This document shows positions 19,670 to 30,907 of a stretch of 64,000 nt of DNA, piece after piece. The translations under genes and the position numbers were made by a program. The DNA is taken from NCBI RefSeq assembly GCF_002706375.1, contig NZ_CP017706.1, forward strand, positions 806,001 to 870,000, read 5' to 3'. The DNA is from Lactobacillus amylovorus DSM 20531 (GTDB taxonomy: Bacteria; Bacillota; Bacilli; Lactobacillales; Lactobacillaceae). Under the pieces are notes generated by a model, which saw only the letters and a program-made list of their open reading frames with translations, searched no databases and was not told where the DNA came from. Each line of letters starts with the position of its first letter. Position 1 is the stretch's first letter.

Positions 19670-22600
19670 TTACTTAGCCTTGTCCTTTTCTTTCATCTGT
19701 TTTTCGATATCAGCAATTGAGTAAACTGAATCTGGCTTCTTTACATCAGCTTCAGGTTCCATGCTGCGGTATACAGGCATACCAGTACCAGCTGGAATAA
19801 TCTTACCGATAATAACGTTTTCCTTAAGTCCAAGAAGTGGGTCGTTCTTGCCTCTGATTGAAGCATCAGTAAGCACACGAGTAGTTTCCTGGAATGAAGC
19901 AGCTGACAAGAAACTGTTAGTTTCCAAAGCGGCCTTAGTAATACCTAAGATTACGCTTTGTGCAGTTGCTGGAATACCACCAGAAATGATTACTTCCTTG
20001 TTGCGGTCTCTAAATTGACCGATATCCATTACTTCACCTGGTAAGATGTCAGTTTCACCTGGGTCAAGTACACGTACCTTTTGAAGCATTTGACGAGTCA
20101 ATACTTCGACGTGCTTATCAGAGATATCTACACCCTGCATTCTGTAGGCTTTTTGAACTTCAGCTAAGATGTACTTTTCAGTAGTCAAAGTATCAGTTAC
20201 TTGGATCAATTCCTTAGGGTCAACAGAACCAAGAGTCAACTTATCACCACGGTGAACAGTATCGCCTTCAGCTACGGCAACAGAAGCAGTGTAAGGAACA
20301 CTGTAACTTCTAGTATCAATCTTGCCCTTAACTGTGATTTCACGAGTATGTTCTGCTGGGTTTTCTTGAATTGAATCAACTACACCATCTACTTCAGAAA
20401 TGGTTGCACGACCCTTAGGGTTACGTGCTTCGAACAATTCTTGAACACGAGGCAAACCTTGAGTAATATCTTCAGCACCGGCAACACCACCGTTGTGGAA
20501 AGTTCTCAAAGTAAGCTGAGTACCTGGTTCACCAATTGATTGTGCGGCAACCGTACCAACTGCTTCACCGACCTCAACTTCTTCACCAGTAGCAAGGTTC
20601 ATACCGTAACACTTGCGACATACACCGTGAGGAGTATCACAGGTAAGAATTGAACGAATCTTAACGTGAGTTACACTAGCATCACAAATCTTGTGAGCCA
20701 TAGCTTCGTCCATCATGACATCTTTACCAACGATAGCTTCACCGGTCTTTGGATCCTTAACAGTTTCAGCAGTAAAACGACCAAGTAAACGGTCAAATAA
20801 TGGTTCGATTAATTCGTCACCTTCCATGATGGCGCTAACTGTAATACCACGATCAGTACCACAATCGTCTTCACGGATAATAACATCCTGAGCAACATCA
20901 ACCAAACGACGAGTCAAGTAACCTGACTGAGCAGTTTTCAAAGCAGTATCAGTCATACCTTTACGAGCACCGTGAGTGGACATGAACAATTCAAGCACAG
21001 ACAAACCTTCCTTGAAGTTTGAGGTAACTGGAATTTCGAACAAACCACCGTTTGGAGTAGCCATCAAACCACGCATACCGGCTAACTGAGTAAAGTTAGA
21101 AATGTTACCACGGGCACCTGAGTCGGCCATGATTGAAATTGGGTTGCGAGGTGAGTGAATTTGAGCAATTTCGTTTTGGATTTCATCCTTACATGCATTC
21201 CAAATACTAATTACTCGATCGTGACGTTCTTGCTCAGTAATTAAACCACGTCTGAATTGCTTAGAAACAATATCAACTTGCTTACGTGCCTTAGCTACCT
21301 TTTCATCCTTATCGTGGATTTCAGGAACGTCATTCATACCAATAGTAATACCTGAAGTAGTTGAACTAGTGTAACCTAACTTCTTCAAGTCATCCAAGTA
21401 TTCTGAAGTTCTTTGAACCTTGTAGTACTTGTAAATAGTAGCAATAGAATCTGATAAGAAGCTACTCTTGAATGGACTAGCAATCAAATAATCGGCAACT
21501 TTATCGATTCTGTCCTTAATGTCTTCACCTTCGTCTAAGAAGTACTTAGCATCCAATGGATTGTTCAAGTTCTTCTCAGTTGGTTCATTGATGTAGAAGT
21601 AGTCATCTGGGAACAATTGGTTGAAGACGATCTTACCATAAGTGGTAATGAAGATACCATGTTCATGTCCCTTAGGCCATGGCTTCTTAGGCATAGAATC
21701 TGCTGACATACCAATAATAGTATGGTAGTGAATGTCACCATTTTCGTAAGCTACAGTTGCTTCTGCTGGTGAACTGAAGATCATGCCTTCACCTTCACGA
21801 CCACGTTCAGCTTGAGTTAACCAGTAGTTACCCAAAACGATATCCTGTGATGGAGTAACGATTGGCTTACCATCCTTAGGAGCCAAGATGTGGTGAGCTG
21901 CAAGCATAAGCAAACGTGATTCAGCAACAGCTTCATCTGAAAGTGGAACGTGGATGGCCATCTGGTCACCATCGAAGTCGGCGTTGTAAGCTTCACAAGC
22001 TAATGGGTGAAGTCTGATTGACTTACCTGGTACCAAAACTGGTTCAAAGGCTTGGATACTCAAACGGTGAAGAGTAGGTGCACGGTTCAAAAGAACTGGA
22101 CGTTCCTTAATAACATCTTCAAGTACATCCCAGATATCGTCATCTTCACGATCGATCTTACGCTTAGCATTCTTAATGTTAGAAGCAATACCACGCTTAA
22201 CCAATTCGTGCATTACGAATGGTTTGAACAATTCCAAAGCCATTGGACGAGGAACACCACATTGATAGAACTTCAATTTTGGTGAAACATCGATAACTGA
22301 ACGACCTGAGTAGTCTACACGCTTACCAAGCAAGTTTTGACGGAAACGACCTTGCTTACCTTTAAGCATGTGTGAAAGTGACTTAAGTGGACGGTTACCT
22401 GGTCCTACAACTGGACGACCACGACGACCGTTGTCAATTAAAGCATCAACAGCTTCTTGAAGCATACGCTTTTCGTTTTGAACGATGATGTTTGGAGCGT
22501 TCAAATCAAGCAATCTCTTCAAACGGTTATTACGGTTAATAACACGTCTGTACAAATCGTTCAAATCTGAAGTTGCGAAACGTCCACCTTCAAGTTGAAC

Positions 22601-23323
22601 CATTGGACGAAGATCTGGTGGGATAACTGGAACAGCATCCATAACCATCCATTCAGGTTTGTTGCCTGACTTCTTGAATGCATCCAAAATATCCAAACGT
22701 CTGATTGCACGAGTACGCTTTTGACCAGTTGCAGTTTGAAGTTCTTTCTTCAAATCCTTAACTTCTTTGTCAAGGTCAACCTTCTTAAGCAAATCACGGA
22801 TAGCTTCAGCACCCATTTTAGCTACAAAGCGATTACCGTATTTTGCCTTTTGTTCACGATATTCAGCTTCAGTTAATAATTGCTTAGGTTCAAGATCAGT
22901 ATCACCTGGGTCAATTACGATGTATGCAGCAAAGTAAATTACTTCTTCAAGCAATCTTGGAGAAATATCCAATACCAAACCCATTCTTGATGGAATACCT
23001 TTGAAGTACCAAATATGAGTTACAGGAGCTGCTAATTCGATGTGACCCATACGTTCTCTTCTTACCTTTGAAGAAGTAACTTCAACGCCACAACGATCAC
23101 AAACTATGCCGCGGTATCTAACACCCTTGTACTTACCACAAGCACATGACCAATCTTTTGTTGGTCCAAAAATTCTTTCATCAAACAAGCCATCTTTTTC
23201 AGGCTTTAAAGTACGGTAGTTGATGGTCTCTGGCTTCTTAACTTCACCATATGACCAGCTTCTGATCTTGTTAGGTGATGCAAGACCAATTTGCATACTT
23301 TCAAACTTATTTACGTCGATCAA
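19670..23323 (-). CDS. rpoC: RNA polymerase subunit beta'
   Basis: Catalytic subunit (1217 aa, Firmicute length). The N-terminal zinc site has CACGKYKG and CDRCG. The active-site motif [12 protein letters not shown] with the three Mg-binding Asp is near residue 450. The second zinc site has CGTDRG ... [11 protein letters not shown]. The trigger-loop/jaw region carries [16 protein letters not shown]. Ends with a Lys-rich tail. Transcribed with rpoB, 15 nt downstream of it. Confidence 0.98.
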   Translation of the reverse strand: MIDVNKFESMQIGLASPNKIRSWSYGEVKKPETINYRTLKPEKDGLFDERIFGPTKDWSCACGKYKGVRYRGIVCDRCGVEVTSSKVRRERMGHIELAAPVTHIWYFKGIPSRMGLVLDISPRLLEEVIYFAAYIVIDPGDTDLEPKQLLTEAEYREQKAKYGNRFVAKMGAEAIRDLLKKVDLDKEVKDLKKELQTATGQKRTRAIRRLDILDAFKKSGNKPEWMVMDAVPVIPPDLRPMVQLEGGRFATSDLNDLYRRVINRNNRLKRLLDLNAPNIIVQNEKRMLQEAVDALIDNGRRGRPVVGPGNRPLKSLSHMLKGKQGRFRQNLLGKRVDYSGRSVIDVSPKLKFYQCGVPRPMALELFKPFVMHELVKRGIASNIKNAKRKIDREDDDIWDVLEDVIKERPVLLNRAPTLHRLSIQAFEPVLVPGKSIRLHPLACEAYNADFDGDQMAIHVPLSDEAVAESRLLMLAAHHILAPKDGKPIVTPSQDIVLGNYWLTQAERGREGEGMIFSSPAEATVAYENGDIHYHTIIGMSADSMPKKPWPKGHEHGIFITTYGKIVFNQLFPDDYFYINEPTEKNLNNPLDAKYFLDEGEDIKDRIDKVADYLIASPFKSSFLSDSIATIYKYYKVQRTSEYLDDLKKLGYTSSTTSGITIGMNDVPEIHDKDEKVAKARKQVDIVSKQFRRGLITEQERHDRVISIWNACKDEIQNEIAQIHSPRNPISIMADSGARGNISNFTQLAGMRGLMATPNGGLFEIPVTSNFKEGLSVLELFMSTHGARKGMTDTALKTAQSGYLTRRLVDVAQDVIIREDDCGTDRGITVSAIMEGDELIEPLFDRLLGRFTAETVKDPKTGEAIVGKDVMMDEAMAHKICDASVTHVKIRSILTCDTPHGVCRKCYGMNLATGEEVEVGEAVGTVAAQSIGEPGTQLTLRTFHNGGVAGAEDITQGLPRVQELFEARNPKGRATISEVDGVVDSIQENPAEHTREITVKGKIDTRSYSVPYTASVAVAEGDTVHRGDKLTLGSVDPKELIQVTDTLTTEKYILAEVQKAYRMQGVDISDKHVEVLTRQMLQKVRVLDPGETDILPGEVMDIGQFRDRNKEVIISGGIPATAQSVILGITKAALETNSFLSAASFQETTRVLTDASIRGKNDPLLGLKENVIIGKIIPAGTGMPVYRSMEPEADVKKPDSVYSIADIEKQMKEKDKAK

Positions 23324-23338
23324 AAGTTTAACCTCCTA

Positions 23339-26300
23339 CTATTTAGAAACTTTACCGTCAGATTCATCTGCAGGAGCTGCTGGCTTGTCTGCAGTCTTTT
23401 CGTCATCTTTTTTATCTTCTGATTTTTCAGTTTCTTCGGCTAACTTCTTCTTTTCTTGTTCTTCTGCCATGCGTGACAATGCATCGATATTCAAGTGTTC
23501 ACTTGATTCTCCATCCATATCACGAAGTTCAATTTCCTTGTGGTTCATATCAAGAACACGAATGTCCAAACCTAATGATTGAAGTTCCTTAACAAGAACA
23601 CGGAATGATTCAGGTACACCTGGCTTAGGAATTCTTTCGCCCTTAACGATAGCTTCATATGCTCTTACACGACCAACAACGTCATCTGACTTGTAAGTCA
23701 AGATTTCTTGCAATGTGTAAGCAGCACCGTAAGCTTCAAGAGCCCAAACTTCCATTTCACCGAAACGCTGACCACCGAATTGAGCTTTACCACCCAAAGG
23801 TTGTTGAGTAACCAATGAGTAAGGCCCAATTGAACGAGCGTGGATCTTGTCGTCAACCATGTGAGTAAGTTTCAAGTAGTGCATGACACCAACTGATACA
23901 CGGTTGTGGAATGGTTCACCGGTACGACCATCGTAAATAACAGTCTTACCGTCTTTATCAACACCAGCTTGACGAACAGTATCCCAAACATCGTTTTCGT
24001 TTGCACCATCAAATACTGGAGTTGCAACGTGAATACCTAATTGACGAGCAGCAGCACCCAAGTGCAATTCAAGAAGCTGTCCAATGTTCATACGTGATGG
24101 AACACCCATTGGGTTCAAACAAATGTCTACTGGAGTACCATCTGGAAGATATGGCATATCTTCTTCTGGAACAACTGCGGCAACAGTACCCTTGTTACCG
24201 TGACGACCAGACATCTTGTCACCAACTTGGATCTTTCTCTTTTGGGCAATGTAGACACGAACCATAGTGTTTACACCTGGAGAAAGTTCGTCGCCGGCTT
24301 CACGAGTATAAACCTTAACGTCTTGAACGATACCGCCACCACCGTGTGGTACACGAAGCGAAGTATCACGAACTTCACGAGCCTTTTCACCAAAGATAGC
24401 GTGAAGTAATCTTTCTTCAGCAGATAATTCGGTTACACCCTTAGGAGTTACCTTACCTACCAAAATGTCGCCATCGTGAACTTCTGCACCGACACGAACG
24501 ATACCATCGGCATCAAGATCCTTCAATGCATCTTCACCAATGTTAGGCAATTCTCTAGTGATTTCTTCAGGACCAAGCTTAGTATCACGAGCTTCTGATT
24601 CGTAGTCTTCGATACTAATTGAAGTGTAGACATCATCCTTAACCAAACGTTCTGAAAGCATGATGGCATCTTCGTAGTTGTACATGTTCCAAGTCATAAA
24701 TGCGATCAATGGGTTTTGACCTAAAGCAAGTTCGCCGTGATCCATAGTTGGACCGTTAGCAATAACGTCGCTTACGTCAACGTGATCACCTAATTTAACA
24801 TTAGGAGTTTGGTTGTATGACTTAGAGTTGTTTGAACGACGGTACTTTTCAAGAGTGTACTTGTCTAAGGTGCCATCTTCACGTCTAATACGGATTTCGT
24901 TGGCATCAACGTATTCAACAGTACCTGCAGCCTTAGCAATTAAAGCGGCACCTGAATCGTGAGCTGCACGATATTCCATACCAGTACCAACAAGTGAACC
25001 GTGTGGGTTGATCAAAGGAGCAGCCTGACGTTGCTGGTTGGCACCCATCAAAGCACGGTTGGAGTCGTCGTTTTCAAGGAATGGAATACATGCTGAAGCA
25101 ACTGAAACAACTTGCTTAGGAATAACGTCCATATAGTCAATCTTGTCTGGAGTAACTTCGACGTTATCTTCCTTTTGACGAGCCAAAATAATGTTTTCCT
25201 TAAATGAACCATCGTCATTCAAAGGAGTGTTAGCACCGGCAATGATGTAGTTATCTTCTTCATCAGCAGTCAAGTAGTCGATCTTGTCAGTTACCTTGTG
25301 AGTATCCCAAGAAACACGACGGTATGGAGTTTCAATGAAACCATACTTGTTAATGATTGCGTATGAAGCAAGTGAGTTGATCAAACCAATGTTAGGACCT
25401 TCAGGTGTTTCAATAGGACACAAGCGACCATAGTGAGTATAGTGAACGTCACGAACTTCATATCCGGCACGGTCACGAGTCAAACCACCAGGCCCTAAAG
25501 CTGACATACGACGCTTGTGGGTCAATTCACCTAATGGGTTGTGTTGGTCCATGAACTGTGAAAGTTGTGATGAACCGAAGAATTCCTTGATACTTGCAAC
25601 AATTGGACGAATGTTGATCAATTGTTGTGGAGTAACAGCTGATGGATCTTGGATTGACATTCTTTCACGAACAACACGTTCCATTCTTGCTAAACCAATT
25701 CTGAATTGGTTTTGAAGAAGTTCACCAACACGACGAATACGACGGTTACCCAAGTGGTCGATATCATCAGTAGTACCGATCTTGTCTTGCAATGCAAAGA
25801 AGTAGTTGATTGAAGCCAAAACATCAGCTGGAGTTAAGTGCTTAACATCTGCAGCAATATGACCATTAGACATCAACTTAACTTCACGTTCAGGGTCAAC
25901 CTTTGAGTAAACCTTAATTTCTTGAACAGTAATGGGATCTGGCAATACACCTTCCTTTGAAGGTTGGTAAGTTACCATCTTGAAGTCATCACGATCAAGG
26001 TATGGAGCAAGCTTGTCCATTACTTCGTGGTTAACAACAGTATCTTTCTTAGCAATGATTTCACCAGTATCTGGATCAGCCAAAGTTTCAGCTAAAGTTT
26101 GACCGTACAAACGGTTCTTAAGTGAAAGCTTCTTGTTGATCTTGTAACGACCAACTGGTGCCAAGTCGTAACGACGTGGATCAAAGAAACGGGCATATAG
26201 CAATGAACGTGATGAATCAGTAGTCTTTGGTTCACCTGGACGAAGTCTTTCGTAAATGTCCTTCAAAGCTTCAGCTACACGTGAGTCAGCTGGGTTCTTG

Positions 26301-26980
26301 TGAACATCCTTGTCCAAAGTAAATTGCAAAGTATCGCTTTGACCAAACATATCAATAATGTCGCTGTCAGAGCCAATACCCATTGCTCTAATCAAAACTG
26401 TAAGTGGCAACTTACGAGTACGGTCAACACGAACAAATGAAACATTCTTAGCGTCAGTTTCATATTCAAGCCAAGCACCACGGTTAGGAATAACAGTAGT
26501 ACCAAAGATTTGACGACCGTTCTTGTCGTAATCGCCAGTGTAATATACACCAGGAGATCTTACTAATTGAGAAACGATAACTCTTTCAGCACCATTAACG
26601 ATGAATGAACCTGATTCAGTCATCAATGGTAAATCGCCAAAGAATACATCTTGAGTCTTAATTTCACCAGTTTCTTGGTTAGTAAGCTTCAAAGTAACGT
26701 GCATTGGTGCAGCATAAGTTGCATCGTGATCACGAGCTTCATCAACTGTGTACTTAGGCTTTTGAAGCTTGTAGCCAACATATTCTAATGAAAGCTTACC
26801 TGAGAAGTCACTAATAGGCATAATGTCATCAAAGACTTCTTTAATGCCTTTATCAAGAAACCACTTATATGATTCGGTTTGAACATCGGTCAAGTTTGGC
26901 AGCTTCAATACTTCCTTAATTCGGGAAAAACTGCGTCTAGTTCGATGCTTACCGTAGTTCACTACGTGTCCATTTAACAA
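23339..26980 (-). CDS. rpoB: RNA polymerase subunit beta
   Basis: Beta subunit (1213 aa). The rifampicin pocket reads [17 protein letters not shown] and [13 protein letters not shown], with no common resistance substitution. Also visible are [14 protein letters not shown], the [12 protein letters not shown] active-site region and the C-terminal [22 protein letters not shown] Lys/Glu/Ala/Asp-rich C-terminal extension of about 40 residues follows the core. The start is read through an SD AAGGATG in a long leader that begins at a consensus promoter inside the clpC-rpoB gap. Confidence 0.98.
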   Translation of the reverse strand: MLNGHVVNYGKHRTRRSFSRIKEVLKLPNLTDVQTESYKWFLDKGIKEVFDDIMPISDFSGKLSLEYVGYKLQKPKYTVDEARDHDATYAAPMHVTLKLTNQETGEIKTQDVFFGDLPLMTESGSFIVNGAERVIVSQLVRSPGVYYTGDYDKNGRQIFGTTVIPNRGAWLEYETDAKNVSFVRVDRTRKLPLTVLIRAMGIGSDSDIIDMFGQSDTLQFTLDKDVHKNPADSRVAEALKDIYERLRPGEPKTTDSSRSLLYARFFDPRRYDLAPVGRYKINKKLSLKNRLYGQTLAETLADPDTGEIIAKKDTVVNHEVMDKLAPYLDRDDFKMVTYQPSKEGVLPDPITVQEIKVYSKVDPEREVKLMSNGHIAADVKHLTPADVLASINYFFALQDKIGTTDDIDHLGNRRIRRVGELLQNQFRIGLARMERVVRERMSIQDPSAVTPQQLINIRPIVASIKEFFGSSQLSQFMDQHNPLGELTHKRRMSALGPGGLTRDRAGYEVRDVHYTHYGRLCPIETPEGPNIGLINSLASYAIINKYGFIETPYRRVSWDTHKVTDKIDYLTADEEDNYIIAGANTPLNDDGSFKENIILARQKEDNVEVTPDKIDYMDVIPKQVVSVASACIPFLENDDSNRALMGANQQRQAAPLINPHGSLVGTGMEYRAAHDSGAALIAKAAGTVEYVDANEIRIRREDGTLDKYTLEKYRRSNNSKSYNQTPNVKLGDHVDVSDVIANGPTMDHGELALGQNPLIAFMTWNMYNYEDAIMLSERLVKDDVYTSISIEDYESEARDTKLGPEEITRELPNIGEDALKDLDADGIVRVGAEVHDGDILVGKVTPKGVTELSAEERLLHAIFGEKAREVRDTSLRVPHGGGGIVQDVKVYTREAGDELSPGVNTMVRVYIAQKRKIQVGDKMSGRHGNKGTVAAVVPEEDMPYLPDGTPVDICLNPMGVPSRMNIGQLLELHLGAAARQLGIHVATPVFDGANENDVWDTVRQAGVDKDGKTVIYDGRTGEPFHNRVSVGVMHYLKLTHMVDDKIHARSIGPYSLVTQQPLGGKAQFGGQRFGEMEVWALEAYGAAYTLQEILTYKSDDVVGRVRAYEAIVKGERIPKPGVPESFRVLVKELQSLGLDIRVLDMNHKEIELRDMDGESSEHLNIDALSRMAEEQEKKKLAEETEKSEDKKDDEKTADKPAAPADESDGKVSK

Positions 26981-27054
26981 GGAAAAACATCCTTTCTGTC
27001 TAAGAAAGCAAATATTACATTTCTGTTACAAATTCAAAAAACCGCAATTTTAGG

Positions 27055-27125
27055 CATAAAAAAGACAAAAACAACGTATGTCGTTTTTGTCAATATCATT
27101 TTGCTGGACAATAGATCAGCAAAAT
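27055..27125 (-). promoter_or_regulatory. rpoB leader: two hairpins, the second terminator-like
   Basis: On the minus strand, ATTTTGCTG pairs with CAGCAAAAT (27098-27125, 9 bp, 10-nt loop). Next, GACAAAAACGAC pairs with GTTGTTTTTGTC (27064-27091, 12 bp with one G-U, 4-nt loop), followed by six T. It could end clpC, but it also lies downstream of the rpoB promoter, so rpoB transcripts must pass it. A motif called Lacto-rpoB is described upstream of rpoB in Lactobacillales and may be this element. Confidence 0.7.
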
Positions 27126-27155
27126 CCTGAATCTCAGTCTTTTTAAACCAAAAAA

Positions 27156-27184
27156 ATTATATGTTATTTTCGGTGAATTGTCAA
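27156..27184 (-). promoter_or_regulatory. Consensus rpoBC promoter
   Basis: Minus-strand TTGACA (27179-27184), 17-nt spacer, TATAAT (27156-27161): a perfect sigma-A consensus, 17 nt past the clpC stop and about 180 nt before rpoB. Confidence 0.92.
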
Positions 27185-27200
27185 GGCTAAATGCCTATTA

Positions 27201-29690
27201 CTACTTGACTTTTTCCAATTTTTTGGTAACTTTAGCAACTTCAAATTTCAACTTGCCATGTTGACTGCCAATCTTCAAAGTATCACCTTTTTGAACTTCA
27301 CCAGTTATCAACATTTCAGCCACTTTATCTTCAATATCATTTTGAATTGCTCTTCTAAGAGGACGTGCTCCGTTTTCTGGATCATAACCATCTTGAACAA
27401 TCTTGTCCAAAGCAGCACGAGAAAGCTTAAGCGTAATACCCTTCTTTTGCAAACGTTCAATCAATTTGTGAGTAAGCAAAGTAACAATGCTACGCAATTG
27501 TTTCTTATCCAATTCATCGAAGACAATTGTTTCATCAATTCTGTTCAAAAATTCTGGACGGAAGAATTGCTTGATTGCTTGTTCAACCTTGCTTTGTCTT
27601 TCCTTAGCTTGATCTGCATTGTCAGCATTAAAGCCAACTGCGTTTTGATCAAACAATGAACGTGAACCTAAGTTAGAGGTCATGATAATAACGGTATTTC
27701 TAAAGTCGACTTTTCTACCCTTAGAATCGGTCAAAAATCCTTCATCAAGGACTTGTAAAAGCAAGTTAAATACATCTGGGTGGGCTTTTTCTACTTCATC
27801 AAGTAAAACTACTGAGTATGGATGACGACGAACTTGTTCTGAAAGTTGACCACCTTCTTCATAGCCAACGTAGCCAGGAGCCGAGCCAATCAACTTGCTT
27901 GAAGCAATTTGATCCATATATTCAGACATATCGAGTCTGATCATGTTGTCTTCTGAACCAAACATTGCTGCAGCAACTGACTTAGCAAGTTCAGTTTTAC
28001 CTACACCTGTTGGTCCTAAGAATAAGAATGAACCAATTGGACGATGTTCATCCTTAATTCCACTTCTGCTACGACGAATAGCGCGAGCAACTGCAGAAAC
28101 AGCCTTGTCTTGGCCGATAACACGCTTGTGCAAGAGGCTTTCCAGGTTAGCCAATTGACGTGTTTCATTACGCTTCATTTGGGTAACTGGCACACCAGTC
28201 CAATCTGAAACAACCTTAGCGATGTCTTCAGGCTCAACGATTGCACTTGCACTTACCTTAGAATGCAAAGTATCGATCAACTTTTCACGTTGTGCTTGCA
28301 AGTTATTTTGTTCATCTTGCAATTGAGCAGCCTTAACAAAGTTTTGACTTGCAGCAGCTTCATTCTTTTGATCGATCAAATTCTTAATCTTATCGTTGAT
28401 TTGCACTAATTTGTCATTAGAGCCGACATTATTGCGGATCTTTACTGCTGCACTAGCTTCATCGACTAAGTCAATCGCCTTGTCTGGTAAAAATCTGTCA
28501 TAAATGTAACGACTTGATAAATCAACAGCGTCTTCAAGGCTAGCTTCAGGAATAGCTACGTGGTGGAACTTTTCATATTTTGGCTTTAAGCCTTGTAAAA
28601 TAGCCAATGCTTCTTTTTTTGAAGGTTCGTTAAGACGAACTTGTTGGAAACGACGAGCCAAAGCTTGATCTTTTTCAATGTACTTTTGATATTCATCAAA
28701 AGTAGTTGCACCAATCATTTGGATATCACCACGAGCAAGTGATGGCTTCAAAATATTAGAAGCATCGATTGCACCTTCGGCACCACCAGCACCAATCAAG
28801 GTATGCATTTCATCAACAAACAAGATGACCTTGCCGTCTTTTGCGATTTCATCCAAGATCTTCTTCATTCGATCTTCGAATTCACCACGGTACTTAGTGC
28901 CGGCAACCAAGTTACCCATATTCAGTGCCATGACACGCTTATCAAGTAAATCTTCTGGCACCTTTTTCTTAACGATTTCTGTGGCAATTGCTTCAGCTAC
29001 AGCAGTCTTACCAACACCGGGTTCACCAACTAAAACCGGATTATTCTTGGTACGACGAGAAAGAATTTGAATTACACGCTTAATTTCTTTATCACGACCA
29101 ATAACCGGATCAATTGCGCCTTCGCGTGAACGTTGATTCAAGTTAATTGCTACCTTATCCAAGGTAGGTGTCGTGCTAGCTTTCCGCTTCTTTTGTGCTG
29201 GTACTGCTGATGTATTATTGGTGCCTAACCAGTTAGCTGAATCGCCGAAGTCTTGGTCTTGTTCCAAGCTATCAATTGCATCTTGGCGCAAACGACCAAT
29301 ATCGACATTTAAGTTCTTCAAAATCATTGCTGACAATACTTGTTCACTAGCAGTTATTCCTAGCAAAACGTGGTTAGTTTGAATTTCTTTATATCCACCT
29401 TGATCTGCTTGTCTTTTAGCATAATCTAATGCCAAGCTCAATCGAGGTGACATTTCCATATAACTAGCTTTAGGTGCTGAGCCGTAGCCAGTGTAGCTTT
29501 CAATTTCTTCACGCACAGCAGTAGGAGTTAATCCCCATGAGCGGAGAATCTTCCCTGCTTCACCATATGTTTCAATCACTAAAGCTAATAAGACATGTTC
29601 TGTTCCAATCAAGCGATGATGGAAATTCTGTGCTTGTTCACGTGCGATTTCCAATACTTGATTAACACTTTTACTATATGAGTTTTCCAT
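27201..29690 (-). CDS. clpC: ATP-dependent Clp protease ATPase ClpC
   Basis: Hsp100 unfoldase (829 aa) that feeds ClpP and disaggregates proteins. A repeated Clp-N domain occupies about residues 1-145 ([15 protein letters not shown]). The first AAA module has Walker A GEPGVGKT near 223 and [14 protein letters not shown] middle coiled segment with a UVR-like stretch ([12 protein letters not shown]) lies near 450. The second AAA module has [12 protein letters not shown] near 560. The N-domain and M-domain favour ClpC over ClpE (no N-terminal zinc finger). No clear CtsR box is seen upstream. Confidence 0.93.
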   Translation of the reverse strand: MENSYSKSVNQVLEIAREQAQNFHHRLIGTEHVLLALVIETYGEAGKILRSWGLTPTAVREEIESYTGYGSAPKASYMEMSPRLSLALDYAKRQADQGGYKEIQTNHVLLGITASEQVLSAMILKNLNVDIGRLRQDAIDSLEQDQDFGDSANWLGTNNTSAVPAQKKRKASTTPTLDKVAINLNQRSREGAIDPVIGRDKEIKRVIQILSRRTKNNPVLVGEPGVGKTAVAEAIATEIVKKKVPEDLLDKRVMALNMGNLVAGTKYRGEFEDRMKKILDEIAKDGKVILFVDEMHTLIGAGGAEGAIDASNILKPSLARGDIQMIGATTFDEYQKYIEKDQALARRFQQVRLNEPSKKEALAILQGLKPKYEKFHHVAIPEASLEDAVDLSSRYIYDRFLPDKAIDLVDEASAAVKIRNNVGSNDKLVQINDKIKNLIDQKNEAAASQNFVKAAQLQDEQNNLQAQREKLIDTLHSKVSASAIVEPEDIAKVVSDWTGVPVTQMKRNETRQLANLESLLHKRVIGQDKAVSAVARAIRRSRSGIKDEHRPIGSFLFLGPTGVGKTELAKSVAAAMFGSEDNMIRLDMSEYMDQIASSKLIGSAPGYVGYEEGGQLSEQVRRHPYSVVLLDEVEKAHPDVFNLLLQVLDEGFLTDSKGRKVDFRNTVIIMTSNLGSRSLFDQNAVGFNADNADQAKERQSKVEQAIKQFFRPEFLNRIDETIVFDELDKKQLRSIVTLLTHKLIERLQKKGITLKLSRAALDKIVQDGYDPENGARPLRRAIQNDIEDKVAEMLITGEVQKGDTLKIGSQHGKLKFEVAKVTKKLEKVK

Positions 29691-29706
29691 ACAAACACCA
29701 CCCTTT

Positions 29707-29751
29707 AAAATACGCTATGGTATTTTACTTTTATTTTGTCAGTAAGTAAAA
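29707..29751 (-). promoter_or_regulatory. Nested inverted repeats upstream of clpC
   Basis: TTTTACTT and AAGTAAAA (13-nt gap, 29723-29751) overlap a second repeat AAAATAC/GTATTTT (29707-29726). They lie between the fRMsr stop and the clpC start, with the second repeat next to the SD. They may form an operator or leader hairpin; the regulator is unknown. Confidence 0.4.
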
Positions 29752-29794
29752 TAATTTAACTCGCTATCAGTACATTATGAGTAAAAATTACTAA

Positions 29795-30250
29795 TTAAGC
29801 AAAAATCGCTTTAGCAATCTCAGTTAAATACTTTTCGTCTGTCTCATCAAAATTGTTTAACTTAGTCGAGTCAAAGTCAAATACACCCCATAATTTTTGA
29901 TCTTTAAAAATAGGGATAACTATTTCTGAATTTGAAGCACTATCGCAAGCAATATGACCAGCGAATTCATGCACATTAGGGACAATTTGTGTTCTTTCTG
30001 TTTGTGCTGCTGTTCCGCAGACGCCTTTGCCCATTTGAATATGCACACAAGCTGGCATCCCTTGAAATGGACCTAAAATCAATTCACCATTTTCAAAACG
30101 ATAAACTCCAGCAAAATTTACATTAGATAATGAATTAAACAAAAGTGCAGATACATTGGCAGTATTTGCGATCCAGTCTTCTTCGCCATCAACCAATGCC
30201 TTCGCCTGTTCTACTAACAATTCATAGTTCTCTTTAGTAGTTGCTACCAT
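29795..30250 (-). CDS. msrC: Free methionine-(R)-sulfoxide reductase (GAF domain)
   Basis: GAF-fold enzyme (151 aa) that reduces free Met-R-sulfoxide with thiol chemistry in the cytosol. Three cysteines, 68, 78 and 102 (PAC, GKGVCGT, IACDS), have the same spacing (10 and 24) as the catalytic and resolving Cys of the E. coli enzyme. SD GAGGGGA precedes ATG 30250. It ends about 100 nt before clpC, and oxidative-stress co-expression with clpC is possible. Confidence 0.88.
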   Translation of the reverse strand: MVATTKENYELLVEQAKALVDGEEDWIANTANVSALLFNSLSNVNFAGVYRFENGELILGPFQGMPACVHIQMGKGVCGTAAQTERTQIVPNVHEFAGHIACDSASNSEIVIPIFKDQKLWGVFDFDSTKLNNFDETDEKYLTEIAKAIFA

Positions 30251-30283
30251 ATTTATCCCCTCAAGTTTTAATGGCTATTATAA

Positions 30284-30320
30284 CAAAAAGAAATAGGCTG
30301 TCCTAACAGACAGCCTATTT
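30284..30320 (-). terminator. Terminator after tRNA-Pro
   Basis: Perfect 12-bp stem AAATAGGCTGTC/GACAGCCTATTT with 6-nt loop, then CTTTTT on the minus strand, immediately after tRNA-Pro. Confidence 0.88.
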
Positions 30321-30324
30321 TCTA

Positions 30325-30398
<74 letters not shown>

Positions 30399-30426
30399 AA
30401 AAAAAAGACTCACCATTCGGTGAGCC
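30399..30426 (-). terminator. Terminator-like hairpin between tRNA-Gly and tRNA-Pro
   Basis: GGCTCACC-GAAT-GGTGAGTC followed by eight T on the minus strand; the T-run abuts the tRNA-Pro 5' end. Confidence 0.8.
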
Positions 30427-30437
30427 TTCTATCTTAG

Positions 30438-30509
30438 AGCGGAAGACGGGATTCGAACCCGCGACCCCCACCATGGCAAGGTGATGTTCTACCACTGAAC
30501 TACTTCCGC
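30438..30509 (-). tRNA. tRNA-Gly (GCC), copy 1
   Basis: 72 nt on the minus strand: acceptor GCGGAAG/CTTCCGC, anticodon stem TCACC/GGTGG with loop TTGCCAT (GCC), T loop TTCGAAT, discriminator T, no CCA. Identical to the copy at 30624-30695. Confidence 0.96.
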
Positions 30510-30522
30510 GACAACAGATATT

Positions 30523-30550
30523 ATTATAGCAAACTTCATTTTCTTTGCAA
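30523..30550 (-). promoter_or_regulatory. Promoter of tRNA-Gly copy 1
   Basis: Minus strand TTGCAA, 16-nt spacer, extended -10 TGCTATAAT (core 30523-30528). Same architecture as for copy 2. Confidence 0.85.
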
Positions 30551-30588
30551 GACCTTTTTACCAAAAAAGATAAATTTATTTTAGGCAC

Positions 30589-30612
30589 AAAAAAAGCTCA
30601 CATTCGTGAGCT
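30589..30612 (-). terminator. Terminator after tRNA-Gly copy 2
   Basis: AGCTCAC-GAAT-GTGAGCT stem followed by seven T on the minus strand; the GAAT loop matches the neighbouring tRNA terminator. Confidence 0.85.
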
Positions 30613-30623
30613 CTTCATCTTAG

Positions 30624-30695
30624 AGCGGAAGACGGGATTCGAACCCGCGACCCCCACCATGGCAAGGTGATGTTCTACCACTGAACTACTTCCGC
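30624..30695 (-). tRNA. tRNA-Gly (GCC), copy 2
   Basis: Same 72-nt sequence as copy 1, with its own promoter and terminator, so the whole cassette appears to be duplicated. Confidence 0.96.
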
Positions 30696-30707
30696 GTAAC
30701 AAATATT

Positions 30708-30735
30708 ATTATAGCAAATACATTCTTCTTTGCAA
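30708..30735 (-). promoter_or_regulatory. Promoter of tRNA-Gly copy 2
   Basis: TTGCAA (30730-30735), 16-nt spacer, TGCTATAAT extended -10 (core 30708-30713) on the minus strand. Confidence 0.85.
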
Positions 30736-30789
30736 ATACTTTTTGAAAAAATATTACTTATCTGTTTTTAACTAAGTTAATTTTAGTTA

Positions 30790-30818
30790 TTGTACCGAAT
30801 TAAAAAAATTGCTACAAT
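30790..30818 (+). promoter_or_regulatory. Promoter of leader peptide and acetyltransferase
   Basis: TTGTAC (30790-30795), 17-nt spacer, TGCTACAAT extended -10 (core 30813-30818). The predicted start is about 23 nt before the leader ATG. Confidence 0.75.
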
Positions 30819-30847
30819 ATCTTCAATTTAATTAAAGGAGATTTCAC

Positions 30848-30874
30848 ATGAGATTATGTACTATTGCTTTCTAA
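30848..30874 (+). CDS. 8-codon leader peptide MRLCTIAF
   Basis: ATG AGA TTA TGT ACT ATT GCT TTC TAA, preceded by a strong SD (AAAGGAG, 30834-30840) at good spacing and by a promoter. It ends 33 nt before the acetyltransferase start. The last three codons form the left arm of a stem that hides the downstream SD. Such placement suits a regulatory peptide on which ribosomes stall, as in cat and erm leaders; the inducer cannot be told from the sequence. Confidence 0.7.
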   Translation: MRLCTIAF

Positions 30875-30898
30875 ATCAAAATCTTAATATTAGGAAGC
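30866..30898 (+). promoter_or_regulatory. Putative translation attenuator stem
   Basis: GCTTTCTAA (30866-30874) pairs with TTAGGAAGC (30890-30898): 9 bp with one G-U and a 15-nt loop. The right arm contains AGGAAG, the SD of the acetyltransferase at 10-nt spacing. A ribosome paused on the leader would open it. Confidence 0.65.
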
Positions 30899-30907
30899 GA
30901 GAAAAAC

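Noticed and set aside
23780..26980. Rifampicin-resistance change in rpoB
   Set aside because: The cluster I residues read as wild type ([19 protein letters not shown]).
29691..29794. CtsR or CIRCE operator upstream of clpC
   Set aside because: The stretch CTGACAAAATAAAAGTAAAA only loosely resembles the CtsR direct heptads, and no CIRCE repeat is present.
30438..30695. Repeat unit of a CRISPR array
   Set aside because: The repeated 72-nt unit folds as tRNA-Gly; there are only two copies and no spacers.
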